A stretch of 27,664 nucleotides of DNA from JALZHR01 sp036389695 (GCA_036389695.1 DASVWG010000162.1:1-27664); one strand, 5' to 3'; shown: positions 1 through 7,899, numbered from the stretch's first letter. Notes: generated by a model from the letters alone, not told the origin. Numbers and translations: made by a program.

Positions 1-19
1 TGGGACTTTATTTATTTTT

Positions 20-36
20 TTGGAACACGGCTTGCA
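20..36 (+). promoter_or_regulatory. Candidate sigma-54 promoter of the CBS-domain gene
   Basis: The sequence TTGGAAC, five bases, then TTGCA has GG at 22-23 and GC at 34-35, the exact GG-N10-GC spacing of a sigma-54 -24/-12 element. It differs from the TGGCACG-N4-TTGCW consensus at two positions of the -24 box and matches all of the -12 box. The start of transcription would be near 47, giving a leader of about 77 nt before the gene. Any upstream activator site would lie outside the window, so this rests on the promoter core alone. Confidence 0.5.
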
Positions 37-123
37 CTGAGCCACCTTATTGAGCAAAAAAAGTTCAATTTCTGTGCGGCAATAATACAGAAATGCCTTA
101 TTTTGCAACAAAAAGGAGACATC

Positions 124-570
124 ATGAACAATGTAAAGATAATAATGACGGAAAATCCCGCGTGTTGTGCCCCCGACACATCTTTGCAGGAAGTAGCGAA
201 AATGATGGTTGAAAAAGATTGCGGCTGTATTCCGGTCGTGGACGAAAATTCAAAACCCATCGGGATGATAACCGACCGCGATATTACCGTCCGCACGGTT
301 GCCAGAGGACAAAATCCGCTTGATTTGACCGCCGGAAAAGTTATGACGAGCGACGTTTACACGGTCACGCCGGAAACGAGCATCGAAGAATGCTGCCGTT
401 TGATGGAACAAAAACAAGTGCGCCGCATCGCCGTCGTCGATTCCGAAGGCATCTGCTGCGGAATGGTCGCGCAGGCTGATGTGGCAACTTACGCTTCACG
501 CAAACAAACGGCTGAAATGGTGCAGCAGGTTTCAAAACCCGATTCGATTTCCCAATCGGCAAGTATGTAA
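124..570 (+). CDS. Two-CBS-domain protein, cysteine-rich
   Basis: The product is 148 residues and consists of little more than two CBS domains (about 5-58 and 71-124), the Bateman pair that usually binds adenine nucleotides such as AMP, ATP or SAM. Each repeat ends in the typical strand-turn-Asp pattern (GMITDRD at 47-53, GMVAQAD at 113-119). It is a stand-alone regulatory module, probably cytoplasmic, since there is no signal peptide or membrane segment. I chose the ATG at 124 because AGGAG lies at 114-118; an in-frame TTG at 103 would put the ribosome site inside the gene. Eight cysteines are unusual for such a small protein: two CC pairs in repeat 2 (90-91, 111-112), one CC in repeat 1 (14-15), and a CGC (33-35). 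The ligand and target are unknown. A hairpin follows at 604-647. Confidence 0.9.
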   Translation: MNNVKIIMTENPACCAPDTSLQEVAKMMVEKDCGCIPVVDENSKPIGMITDRDITVRTVARGQNPLDLTAGKVMTSDVYTVTPETSIEECCRLMEQKQVRRIAVVDSEGICCGMVAQADVATYASRKQTAEMVQQVSKPDSISQSASM

Positions 571-603
571 AAGGGAAATTTTAAGTAGGCTTAGCGGCTT
601 GAT

Positions 604-647
604 AAACAGGATGAACAGGATAAATATTTATTTTGTTCATCCTGTTT
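604..647 (+). terminator. Hairpin after the CBS gene, terminator-like repeat
   Basis: A perfect 14-bp stem (604-617 with 634-647; left arm AAACAGGATGAACA) has a 16-nt AT-rich loop and is followed by a T-rich run to 655. It can act as an intrinsic terminator for the CBS gene. The arm word CAGGATGAACAGGATAA reappears in altered form at 731-757, so it also belongs to the local repeat family. Confidence 0.55.
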
Positions 648-688
648 TTATTTTTAAAGTACGGAGCTTTTCGTTTTTAAGAAAAATT

Positions 689-791
689 AACCGCAGATTC
701 ACGCAGATTCACGCGGATAAGAAAAATAAATTATCCTGTCTATCCTGTCCATCCTGTTAAAATCCGCGTTTATCTGCGTAAATCTGCGATT
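689..791. repeat. Intergenic inverted repeat of 'CGCAGATT-ACGC' type
   Basis: The arms 689-718 and 762-791 are reverse complements at 26 of 30 positions. Each arm is made of imperfect copies of a 10-base word (GCAGATTCAC). The space between holds three iterations of TATCCTGTC/CATCCTGTT (731-757), echoing the hairpin at 604-647. No coding potential is seen. Together with that hairpin it fills most of the 339-bp gap between the CBS and PBP genes. Confidence 0.75.
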
Positions 792-800
792 AAATTTAGC

Positions 801-828
801 TGGACATTAAGCGCCGAAAGCTTATAAA
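801..828 (+). promoter_or_regulatory. Candidate sigma-70-type promoter of the PBP gene
   Basis: TGGACA (801-806) and TATAAA (823-828) each match five of six consensus bases and are 16 bp apart. Transcription would begin near 835, giving a leader of about 75 nt. No good Shine-Dalgarno sequence precedes the PBP start. Confidence 0.45.
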
Positions 829-909
829 ATCTCAATGGCTCTTTAAGAGTCAAACTCTCGCGGCGGATTCGACATCTAACCCGAAAAAGTTTTCCTTCCG
901 AAATAGCTA

Positions 910-3732
910 ATGGCAAAGCAGATAGAAGTAAAAAGCAAAAAACGCGCGCCCGCAGCGCCGAGCGTGAAAAAAGCTCGCGTCAAATCGTTTCAAGCGCCGA
1001 AGCCGGGTTTTTTTCGCCGTCTGCTGCGTCTGGTTTTCAACCCGATTACGCTTTCCGTCACGCTTTTATTTATCGTTGCCGTCGTTTTGACCGCGACTTA
1101 TTTCTGGTTCGATTATTCGGACAGAATCGACGTGCTTTTGCGCGGCGAGGTTTACACGCGCTCGGCGGGCGTCTATGCCGCGCCGAAATTGCTGAAAGAC
1201 GGCGAAGCGATTTCGCGCGACGATTTGGTTAAATATTTAAAATCCGCCGGTTACATCGAAAAAAATCAGCAGGCTGACGCCGCGCGCAGTCGTTATCAAC
1301 AGGAAGAGAACGCCCTGACCATCGAGCCGGGCGACACGGCAAAGCTCGACGACCGGATAAATTTTCCGAGCTTGAAAGTCCGTTTTGCGAAAGACGGAAA
1401 ATCCGTCGCCGCCATCACGGATTTAACCGCGAATAAAGAAGTCAGGGAAACGCATCTGGAGCCGAAAATTTTAAGCTCCATCGCGGCGGAAGGCGACGGT
1501 CGCCGCAAAGCCGTCACGTTTCAGGATTTGCCGCCGCATCTGGTCAAAGCGATTACCGTCACCGAAGACCGCGCGTTTTTCGAGCATTACGGCGTCAATT
1601 TTCGCGGAATCCTGCGCGCGCTCTGGCGACGTTACGAAGGCGACGACAATTCGCCGGTCGCGCGCCAGGGCGGCTCGTCGATTACGCAGCAGCTGGTCAA
1701 AAATCTTTTCCTGACGCCGGAAAAATCGCTGACGCGCAAAGCCGAAGAAGCTTATATGTCGGTCATTCTGGAAACGCGCCTGACGAAAGAGGAAATTTTT
1801 ACGCTGTACGCGAACCAGATTTATCTCGGACAACAGGCGGGCGCGTCCATTTACGGCGTCGGCGAAGCGGCAAACGCTTATTTCGGCAAAGACGTTTCGC
1901 AATTGAATCTCGCCGAGGCGGCTTTTCTCGCCGGAATCATTCGCAGTCCGAATCGCTACAACGCTTACAAAAATCCCGAACGCGTCGCCGAGCGGCGCAA
2001 TCAGGTTTTGCAGTCGATGCTCGACGCCAACGAAATTTCCGCGCAGCAATTAGAGGAAACAAAGAAAATTCCCATAAATCTCGTGCAGGTTTCCAACCGA
2101 CCGGAGCTGCTCGATATGCCGTATTTTACGCAGTACGCCGAAGAAGAACTGCCGAAAGTCGTCGCCGACCCGGAAGCCTTGCAGCATCTTCGCGTTTACA
2201 CGACGATTGACGTCGACCTGCAGCGCGCCGCTTATGAAGCCGTCACAAAGCGACTCGACAGACTCGAAAAAATGTTTCCGAAAAAGGAAAAGGGAAATCT
2301 GCAGGCGTCGCTCGTCGCCATCAAGCCGAAAACCGGCGAAATCGTGGCGATGATTGGCGGGCGCGATTTTCTGCAAAATCAATTCAACCGCGCGACCAGC
2401 GCCCAGCGCCAGCCCGGCTCGGTCTTCAAACCGTTCGTTTACGCCGCCGCTTTGAGCTCGGCTTACGACCCGGCATCGCGCGTTTACACGGCGGCGACGA
2501 TGTTCAAGGACGAGAAAAAAACTTTCACGTTTAATCAGGACACATATTCGCCGAACAATTACGGCGACACGTTCAGCAACAAGGAAATGACCTTGCGCGA
2601 CGCGCTGATAAAATCGAAAAACGTCATCACGGTCGATTTGGCGATGGAACTGAACGTCGGCAAAGTGATGAATCTCGCGCACAAAGCCGGACTGCCGAAA
2701 GTCGAGCGCGCGTATCCTTCGATGGCTCTCGGCACGGCGGAAGCGACGCCTTTGCAGATGGCGACGGCTTACACGACTTTCGCGAATCTGGGCGATAAAG
2801 TTTCGCCTTTAGCCATTAATCGCGTTACGACCGGCGACGGGCGAACCGTCGCCGCGCCCGTCGCCGAAAAGAAAAACGTTCTGCGTCCCGATGTCGCATA
2901 CATTATGAACGACATTATGAAGGACGTTATCAACAAAGGCACGGCGGCTGAGGTGCAGGCTTGGGGCTTTAAAAACGTCGCCGGAAAACAGGCTTTCGCC
3001 GGAAAAACCGGAACTTCGCGCGACGGCTGGTTTGCCGGATTTACGCCGAATCTGGTCTGCATCGTTTACGTCGGCTTTGACGACGGCTCGGATTTGGGCA
3101 TGAAAGGCTCGGACTCGGCGATGCCGATTTGGGCGGATTTTATGCGCACGGCGCTGGATTTGCATCCCGAATGGAACGGCGATTGGGTTCAGCCCGATTC
3201 GGTTCGCAAAGCCGAAATCGACATTCGCAACGGGAAATTAATCCGCGAGCTCGACAACACGCAAGCCGAGACGATTCAGGCGCAGCAAAACGCTTTAAAG
3301 AAAAACGCCAACTCAAATACAAACACCGCGAATCCGCAGCCGTCGCCCGTGACGAATCCCAACGATTTATTCGTCTCGAACGTCCCGCCGGAATTTCGCC
3401 GCATCGAGCTTTTCATCAGCGGCACGGTTCCGCTCAAGCTTCTGCCGACCGAAGATTTAAACGCCGACGCGGAAAACGAAAATCCGAATCCGCAGGCGAC
3501 GCCGACGCCGTTTCAGACGTGGACGGAAGAACAGAACGGAAAACCGAAACCTGAAACTTCGCCGGACAATACGAATCGACAACCGACCTACGAGCGCAGC
3601 ATAATGGTCACGATTTGCCCTTTGTCGGGACTGCGCGCGACCGCAAACTGCCCGACAAAGGAAACGAAAAATTTCCAACCCGGAACCGAGCCGAAAGATT
3701 TCTGCACTTTTCATACAAAACCACCCGAATAA
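910..3732 (+). CDS. Bifunctional penicillin-binding protein, PBP1B-like (class A)
   Basis: The enzyme polymerises lipid II into glycan strands and cross-links the stem peptides, working on the periplasmic face of the inner membrane. The 940 residues run: basic cytoplasmic tail, one membrane segment (about 44-66), a region resembling the UB2H regulatory domain of PBP1B (about 78-160), a GT51 glycosyltransferase (about 200-370), then the transpeptidase. GT51 motifs include TEDRAFFEH with catalytic Glu219 and GGSSITQQ at 254-261. Transpeptidase motifs are SVFK (nucleophile Ser504), SKN (569-571) and KTG (699-701). The tail from about 760 is rich in Pro, Asn and Thr and ends in a Cys-containing segment (ICPLSGLRATANCP), common at the C terminus of PBP1A proteins outside Proteobacteria. 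The start is an ATG without a clear ribosome site. PBP1A is the alternative name; the UB2H-like region favours 1B. Confidence 0.93.
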   Translation: MAKQIEVKSKKRAPAAPSVKKARVKSFQAPKPGFFRRLLRLVFNPITLSVTLLFIVAVVLTATYFWFDYSDRIDVLLRGEVYTRSAGVYAAPKLLKDGEAISRDDLVKYLKSAGYIEKNQQADAARSRYQQEENALTIEPGDTAKLDDRINFPSLKVRFAKDGKSVAAITDLTANKEVRETHLEPKILSSIAAEGDGRRKAVTFQDLPPHLVKAITVTEDRAFFEHYGVNFRGILRALWRRYEGDDNSPVARQGGSSITQQLVKNLFLTPEKSLTRKAEEAYMSVILETRLTKEEIFTLYANQIYLGQQAGASIYGVGEAANAYFGKDVSQLNLAEAAFLAGIIRSPNRYNAYKNPERVAERRNQVLQSMLDANEISAQQLEETKKIPINLVQVSNRPELLDMPYFTQYAEEELPKVVADPEALQHLRVYTTIDVDLQRAAYEAVTKRLDRLEKMFPKKEKGNLQASLVAIKPKTGEIVAMIGGRDFLQNQFNRATSAQRQPGSVFKPFVYAAALSSAYDPASRVYTAATMFKDEKKTFTFNQDTYSPNNYGDTFSNKEMTLRDALIKSKNVITVDLAMELNVGKVMNLAHKAGLPKVERAYPSMALGTAEATPLQMATAYTTFANLGDKVSPLAINRVTTGDGRTVAAPVAEKKNVLRPDVAYIMNDIMKDVINKGTAAEVQAWGFKNVAGKQAFAGKTGTSRDGWFAGFTPNLVCIVYVGFDDGSDLGMKGSDSAMPIWADFMRTALDLHPEWNGDWVQPDSVRKAEIDIRNGKLIRELDNTQAETIQAQQNALKKNANSNTNTANPQPSPVTNPNDLFVSNVPPEFRRIELFISGTVPLKLLPTEDLNADAENENPNPQATPTPFQTWTEEQNGKPKPETSPDNTNRQPTYERSIMVTICPLSGLRATANCPTKETKNFQPGTEPKDFCTFHTKPPE

Positions 3733-3739
3733 ATAATTC

Positions 3740-3917
3740 TGTAGGGGCAGGTCTTGTGCCTGCCCAATGAGCGTGTGAGCGCGAAAAAGGATTAGCCACG
3801 AAACGGCACGAAAAAGATACGAAAATTATTTAATTCTTTTTCGTGTTCTTTCGTGGCTAAATTATTTAACGGTTTATTCGCTGCGCTCATTGGGCAGGCA
3901 CAAGACCTGCCCCTACA
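3740..3917. repeat. Nested palindromic element between the PBP gene and tRNA-Leu
   Basis: The outer arms 3740-3773 and 3884-3917 are perfect 34-bp inverted repeats; the core word is GGGGCAGGTCTTGTGCCTGC, itself almost a palindrome. Inside lies a second inverted repeat, 3792-3818 with 3834-3860, matching at 24 of 27 positions and beginning TTAGCCACGAAA. The element is 178 bp with no open frame of its own. It could serve as the terminator of the PBP gene, but it looks like a mobile or duplicated intergenic element of MITE type. No target-site duplication was recognised. Confidence 0.8.
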
Positions 3918-3992
3918 ACTGTGCAATCTGCGCTTTTGCCTTTTACGGTTTAATTCGATAAATTCAAATTTGCACTTTGTCATTGAAAATTT

Positions 3993-4077
3993 GCCGAGGT
4001 GGCGAAATTGGCAGCCGCGCAGGTCTTAGGAGCCTGTACCGAAAGGTGTGCGAGTTCGAGTCTCGCCCTCGGCACCA
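3993..4077 (+). tRNA. tRNA-Leu, anticodon TAG
   Basis: A full type-II tRNA is visible. The acceptor stem GCCGAGG (3993-3999) pairs with CCTCGGC (4067-4073), followed by discriminator A and an encoded CCA (4075-4077). The anticodon stem CAGGT/GCCTG holds the loop CTTAGGA, giving anticodon TAG, which reads CUN leucine codons. There is a variable arm (about CCGAAAGG) and a T-arm with GTTCGAGTC. The length is 85 nt. Confidence 0.95.
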
Positions 4078-4114
4078 AGTTTAAGGATGAGGGCAGAAGG
4101 ATGAAGGATGAATA

Positions 4115-4142
4115 AATCCGCATTCCGCGTTCCGCAATCCGC
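4115..4142. repeat. Four tandem 7-bp units NNTCCGC
   Basis: Four consecutive heptamers (AATCCGC, ATTCCGC, GTTCCGC, AATCCGC) follow a run of GGATGA words (4084-4110). The stretch lies between tRNA-Leu and tig and has no coding sense. It is one of the short-word repeat patches of this window. Confidence 0.7.
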
Positions 4143-4160
4143 AATTAAAAAGAGAGGTTG

Positions 4161-4199
4161 CCCGTCCGTATCGACTGACGCGGGCGGGTTGTTTATTTA
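4161..4199 (+). terminator. Hairpin between tRNA-Leu and tig
   Basis: CCCGTCCG (4161-4168) pairs with CGGGCGGG (4181-4188) through one T-G wobble, with a 12-nt loop and a T-rich tail TTGTTTATTT. It most likely ends the tRNA transcript. It stops only 16 bp before the tig start codon and might instead act on tig translation; I cannot tell which. Confidence 0.5.
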
Positions 4200-4203
4200 A
4201 TAA

Positions 4204-5676
4204 ATGAAAACAGAAGTTATCGACGTTTCACCGACACAGAAAGAAATTAAAATCGAGATAGAAGGCGAAATCGTCCGCGAAGTTTACAACAAAATCGCCA
4301 GAAAATACGCGCAAGCCGTCAACGTGCCGGGCTTTCGCAAAGGCAACGCGCCGCTCGACATCGTGAAAATGCGCTATAAGGACGAGATTAAAAACGAGAC
4401 CTTGCGCGAGCTTTTGCCCGAGCGCGTGCAGCAGGCGATTCAGGAAAGCAATCTCAACCCGCTCGGCGAGCCGCAGCTTCATCTGGAAAACGCGGAGAAT
4501 GTTAAATTAAACGGCTCCGAGCCGATTTCGCTGCACGTTCACCTCGAAGTGATGCCGGAAGTTCCGACGCCGGATTACCAGAATCTGGAAGCCGTGCGCC
4601 GCGTGCGTCCGGTTAATGATGAAGAATTGGAGCGCGTCATCGACCAGCGCCGCCAGCAGTTCGCCTCCCTGATTCCGGTCGAAGACCGCAAATCGCAGGA
4701 AGGCGACACGGTCATCGCCGATTTGGAAGGCACGTTTGTCAACGACCCGGAAAATCCGGAGCCGATTAAAGCCGAAGATTTGGAAATCAAATTAGGCGAC
4801 GCCGGAATAGAAAAAGCTTTTTCGGACAATTTAACCGGCGTCGAGGAAGACGAGGAAAAAGAATTTACGGTCGAATATCCTGAGGATTTCGGCGCGCCCG
4901 CGCTCGCCGGAAAAACCGTCAATTACAAAGCGAAAATCAAATCGGTCGGCACGATGGAACTTCCGGAAGCCGACGACGAATGGGCGGGCAGCCTGGAAGA
5001 AGGCTTCGAAACGATGGCGGACTTGCGCCGCAAGCTGCGCGAAGATCTGGAGATGGTTTCCAAATCGGAAGCCGACAACCGCCTGCGCGACGAGCTCATC
5101 ACAAAACTTATCGAAGGCAACGAGTTTGAAGTGCCGAACACCTTAATCGACATTCAGGCGCGCAACCTTTTGAACAATTTCGCGCAGGATTTGCAGCAGC
5201 GCGGAATGGATTTAAATCAGCTGGACGAAAGCTTTGTCCGTATGGCGTATGAAAATATGCGCGGGCAAGCCGAAAAAGACGTGCGCGGCGCGATGCTTTT
5301 GGAAAAAATCGCCGAGCTCGAAAACGTCGAGGTAACGGGCGATGAAATCAATGAGGAAATCGATAGAATCGCGCAATATTACGGCGTTTCGGTTGAACAA
5401 GTCCGCTCATCTCTCGCGCAGCAGGGCGGCGAAAACAACATCGCCGACCGCTTGCGAAGCAGAAAAGCCGTCGAGGCTTTAGTCGAAAAAGCGAAAGTTT
5501 CCGAAGGCGAATGGGTTGACGAAAGCCAAGCCGCGCCGCCGGCGGAAACCGGAGAAACCGCGACGGAAGAAAAATCCGAAGCGAAGCCGAAACGGGCGAG
5601 CAGGAAAAAAGCCGACGGCGACGACGCGGAGCCGAAAGCGAAAAAAGAATCGAAGACGAAGAAAAAAAGTGAATAG
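4204..5676 (+). CDS. tig: Trigger factor, ribosome-associated chaperone
   Basis: Trigger factor binds the ribosome exit tunnel and shields nascent chains. The N-terminal ribosome-binding domain has the signature GFRKG (43-47). A FKBP-type prolyl isomerase domain follows at about 162-248, then the helical chaperone arms to about 430. The last 60 residues are a low-complexity tail rich in Ala, Glu and Lys (ending KKESKTKKKSE), which makes the 490-residue protein about 55 residues longer than the E. coli protein and is not part of the standard fold. The start ATG has no clear Shine-Dalgarno sequence. The gene heads the familiar tig-clpP-clpX order, with a 237-bp gap before clpP that contains its own repeat and probable promoter. 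Confidence 0.96.
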   Translation: MKTEVIDVSPTQKEIKIEIEGEIVREVYNKIARKYAQAVNVPGFRKGNAPLDIVKMRYKDEIKNETLRELLPERVQQAIQESNLNPLGEPQLHLENAENVKLNGSEPISLHVHLEVMPEVPTPDYQNLEAVRRVRPVNDEELERVIDQRRQQFASLIPVEDRKSQEGDTVIADLEGTFVNDPENPEPIKAEDLEIKLGDAGIEKAFSDNLTGVEEDEEKEFTVEYPEDFGAPALAGKTVNYKAKIKSVGTMELPEADDEWAGSLEEGFETMADLRRKLREDLEMVSKSEADNRLRDELITKLIEGNEFEVPNTLIDIQARNLLNNFAQDLQQRGMDLNQLDESFVRMAYENMRGQAEKDVRGAMLLEKIAELENVEVTGDEINEEIDRIAQYYGVSVEQVRSSLAQQGGENNIADRLRSRKAVEALVEKAKVSEGEWVDESQAAPPAETGETATEEKSEAKPKRASRKKADGDDAEPKAKKESKTKKKSE

Positions 5677-5761
5677 TGAATCGTAAATCGTGAATAGTGA
5701 ATAATTTAAATGGAATATTAAAATTCAAACAACTATTTACGATTCACGATTTACGATTCAC
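5676..5761. repeat. Inverted repeat starting on the tig stop codon
   Basis: Perfect 19-bp arms (5676-5694, GTGAATCGTAAATCGTGAA, with 5743-5761) enclose an AT-rich 48-nt loop. The left arm begins on the last base of the tig TAG. The arms are built of TGAATCG/TAAATCG words. AAATCGTGAATAG inside it (from 5685) also occurs in the rho terminator at 27525-27572. No T-tract follows, so terminator function is doubtful. Confidence 0.75.
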
Positions 5762-5773
5762 GCTTTAGCGGGT

Positions 5774-5830
5774 TTGCATTTTTCGGAATAAATTGTAAAA
5801 TCCTTTTGACTAGGCTCTGGACGGCTAGTC
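5774..5830 (+). promoter_or_regulatory. Candidate clpP promoter with a downstream dyad
   Basis: TAAAAT (5796-5801, five of six matches to -10) lies 16 bp after the weak -35 TTGCAT (5774-5779). A dyad, GACTAG (5808-5813) and CTAGTC (5825-5830), covers the expected start site and could be a repressor site. No CIRCE element or HrcA-type repeat was seen. The leader to clpP would be about 105 nt. Confidence 0.35.
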
Positions 5831-5913
5831 GATTCAACGATTTATCTCCGCAAAGCTAACTCAGTTCTTAAACAAACTAGACCAATTTTTAGCAGGGAAA
5901 AGAGTAAAGATTT

Positions 5914-6498
5914 ATGGCATTAGTTCCAATGGTGGTCGAACAAACTTCGCGGGGCGAACGGGCTTTCGACATCTATTCCAGACTTTTAAAAGACAGCATT
6001 ATTTTTATCGGCACGCCGATTGACGATATGATTGCCAACCTGATTGTCGCCCAGCTTCTTTTTCTCGAAGCGGAAGACCCCGAACGCGACATCAATTTGT
6101 ATATCAATTCGCCGGGCGGCTCAATCACGGCGGGAATGGCGATTTACGACACGATGCAGTTTATCCGCAACGACGTGACGACCATTTGCATCGGGCAATG
6201 CGCTTCGATGGGCGCTTTGCTTTTGACGGCGGGCACGAAAGGCAAGCGTTTCGCGCTGCCGCATTCGCGCATTTTGATTCACCAGCCTTCGGGCGGCGCG
6301 CAAGGTCAGGCGACCGACGTGCGCATTATGGCGGAAGAAATCATCCGTATGCGCGAGCTGACTTCGCGGCTGCTCGCGCATCACAGCGGTCAATCCTACG
6401 ACCAGGTTGAAAAAGACGTCGAGCGCGACCGTATTTTATCGCCTATTCAGGCGAAAGAATACGGCTTGATTGATGAAGTAATCGAACATCGCGAATAG
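5914..6498 (+). CDS. clpP: ATP-dependent Clp protease proteolytic subunit
   Basis: ClpP forms the double-ring serine protease chamber fed by ClpX. The 194-residue protein carries the catalytic triad Ser98 (in GQCASMGA), His123 (in ILIHQP) and Asp172 (in ERDRILSP), with oxyanion-loop glycines in NSPGGS (65-70). Length and motifs match the family throughout; a long propeptide is absent. A purine-rich ribosome site (AGGGAAAAGAG) lies just before the ATG. It sits between tig and clpX, 97 bp before the latter. Confidence 0.97.
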   Translation: MALVPMVVEQTSRGERAFDIYSRLLKDSIIFIGTPIDDMIANLIVAQLLFLEAEDPERDINLYINSPGGSITAGMAIYDTMQFIRNDVTTICIGQCASMGALLLTAGTKGKRFALPHSRILIHQPSGGAQGQATDVRIMAEEIIRMRELTSRLLAHHSGQSYDQVEKDVERDRILSPIQAKEYGLIDEVIEHRE

Positions 6499-6505
6499 TT
6501 TAGCG

Positions 6506-6590
6506 AGTTGACTGAAAGTTGACTGAGTTGACCGAGTTTAATTTCTTAACTCAGTCAACTTCAGTCAACTTCAGTCAACTCAGTCAACTC
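6506..6590. repeat. Short-word palindrome in the clpP-clpX gap
   Basis: The left half is made of GTTGACTGA-like words (6507-6537); the right half (6548-6590) is their reverse complement and includes three exact tandem copies of TCAGTCAACT (6551-6580) plus a fourth partial copy. The gap is 97 bp and this fills nearly all of it. It can form several alternative hairpins in the message between clpP and clpX and leaves no room for a Shine-Dalgarno sequence for clpX. Confidence 0.8.
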
Positions 6591-6595
6591 AAAAT

Positions 6596-7846
6596 ATGGC
6601 ATCATTTCATCGTTTAGAAGAAGTTTTACGCTGTTCGTTTTGCGGCAAGTCGCAGAATGAGGTCAAGAAATTGATTGCGGGACCGAGCGTCTATATCTGC
6701 AACGAATGTATAGACATCTGTAACGAAATCATCAATGACGACGAGCAGGCGGAAGCTGCGTCCGCGCGCCCGCCCTTGCCGAAGCCGCAGGAAATCAAAG
6801 CGTTTCTGGACGAATACGTTATCGGTCAGGACGAAACGAAAAAGCGTCTTTCGGTCGCCGTCTACCAGCATTACAAACGAATCGAAATCGCCAAGCGCCG
6901 CGCCGACGTCGAGCTGCAAAAATCGAATATCATTTTGATTGGTCCGACCGGCACGGGCAAAACCCTGCTCGCGCAAACCTTAGCGCGAATCTTAAACGTT
7001 CCTTTCTGCATCGTCGATGCGACGACTCTGACCGAAGCCGGTTACGTCGGCGAAGACGTCGAAAATATTATTTTAAAGCTTTTGCAGGCGGCAAACGGCG
7101 ATGTCGAGCGCGCGCAGCAGGGAATTATCTTTATCGACGAAATCGACAAAATCTGCCGCAAAGACGACAATCCTTCGATTACGCGCGACGTTTCGGGCGA
7201 AGGCGTGCAGCAGGCGCTTTTGAAAATCCTGGAAGGAACTTCCGCCAACGTTCCGCCGCAGGGCGGGCGCAAGCATCCGCACCAGGAATTTGTGACGGTC
7301 GATACGACGAATATTCTTTTCGTCTGCGGCGGCGCGTTTGTCGGGCTGGAAAAAGTCGTGGAAAAACGTTTTCGCAACAAATCGCTCGGCTTTGCGGCGG
7401 AAATCAAGCCGAGCAAACAGCGTCACGCCGAATCGCTGGAAAAACTGGAGCCGGAAGATTTGATTCGCTACGGCTTGATTCCCGAATTCGTCGGTCGCCT
7501 CGCCGTTTTGGGAACTTTGCACGAGCTCGACGAAAAAGCTCTGGTGCAGATTTTGACCGAGCCGAAAAACGCGCTTATCAAGCAGTATCAGCGCAAGTTC
7601 GAGTTTGACAATATTCGTCTGAAATTCACCGACGACGCCATCAAAGCCATCGCGCGGCAGGCTTACGAACGCAAAGTCGGCGCGCGCGGCTTGATGATGA
7701 TTATGGAAGAAATTCTGCTCGAATCGATGTATCATCTGCCGTCGCAGAAAAAGGTCAAAGAGCTCGTCATCACCAGTGATATGGTCGAGCGCAAAGCGCC
7801 GGTCTTCGAAGTCATCAGCGAAGTCGATACGGAAGCCGCCGCGTAA
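6596..7846 (+). CDS. clpX: ClpX, ATP-dependent unfoldase of the ClpXP protease
   Basis: ClpX unfolds tagged proteins and threads them into ClpP. The N-terminal zinc domain has the ligands Cys13, Cys16, Cys35 and Cys38. The AAA+ module has Walker A GPTGTGKT (116-123), Walker B IIFIDE (177-182), pore loop 1 GYVG (149-152) and the RKH loop (225-227). The length, 416 residues, is normal. The start ATG follows the repeat CAGTCAACTC directly and shows no Shine-Dalgarno sequence, so translation may depend on leader structure or coupling. It is the last gene of the cluster and is followed by a strong terminator. Confidence 0.97.
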   Translation: MASFHRLEEVLRCSFCGKSQNEVKKLIAGPSVYICNECIDICNEIINDDEQAEAASARPPLPKPQEIKAFLDEYVIGQDETKKRLSVAVYQHYKRIEIAKRRADVELQKSNIILIGPTGTGKTLLAQTLARILNVPFCIVDATTLTEAGYVGEDVENIILKLLQAANGDVERAQQGIIFIDEIDKICRKDDNPSITRDVSGEGVQQALLKILEGTSANVPPQGGRKHPHQEFVTVDTTNILFVCGGAFVGLEKVVEKRFRNKSLGFAAEIKPSKQRHAESLEKLEPEDLIRYGLIPEFVGRLAVLGTLHELDEKALVQILTEPKNALIKQYQRKFEFDNIRLKFTDDAIKAIARQAYERKVGARGLMMIMEEILLESMYHLPSQKKVKELVITSDMVERKAPVFEVISEVDTEAAA

Positions 7847-7861
7847 AATTTACGAATAATT

Positions 7862-7899
7862 AAAAAAAAAGACACTTTCAATCGAGAGTGTCTTTTTTT
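7862..7899 (+). terminator. Intrinsic terminator after clpX
   Basis: A 9-bp stem (GACACTTTC 7871-7879 with GAGAGTGTC 7884-7892, one wobble) with a 4-nt loop is preceded by nine A and followed by seven T, so the stem can extend. This is the clearest intrinsic terminator of the window. Because it is A/T symmetric it may also stop transcription of the minus-strand lytic genes. Confidence 0.9.

Noticed and set aside
3792..3983. A 63-codon minus-strand frame across the nested palindrome
   Set aside because: It consists of repeat sequence read through and has no ribosome site.
7073..7735. A 220-codon minus-strand frame opposite clpX, and similar long antisense frames in the PBP, lon and rho genes
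   Set aside because: They mirror strongly conserved genes; long antisense frames are common at this GC content and show no ribosome site or domain.
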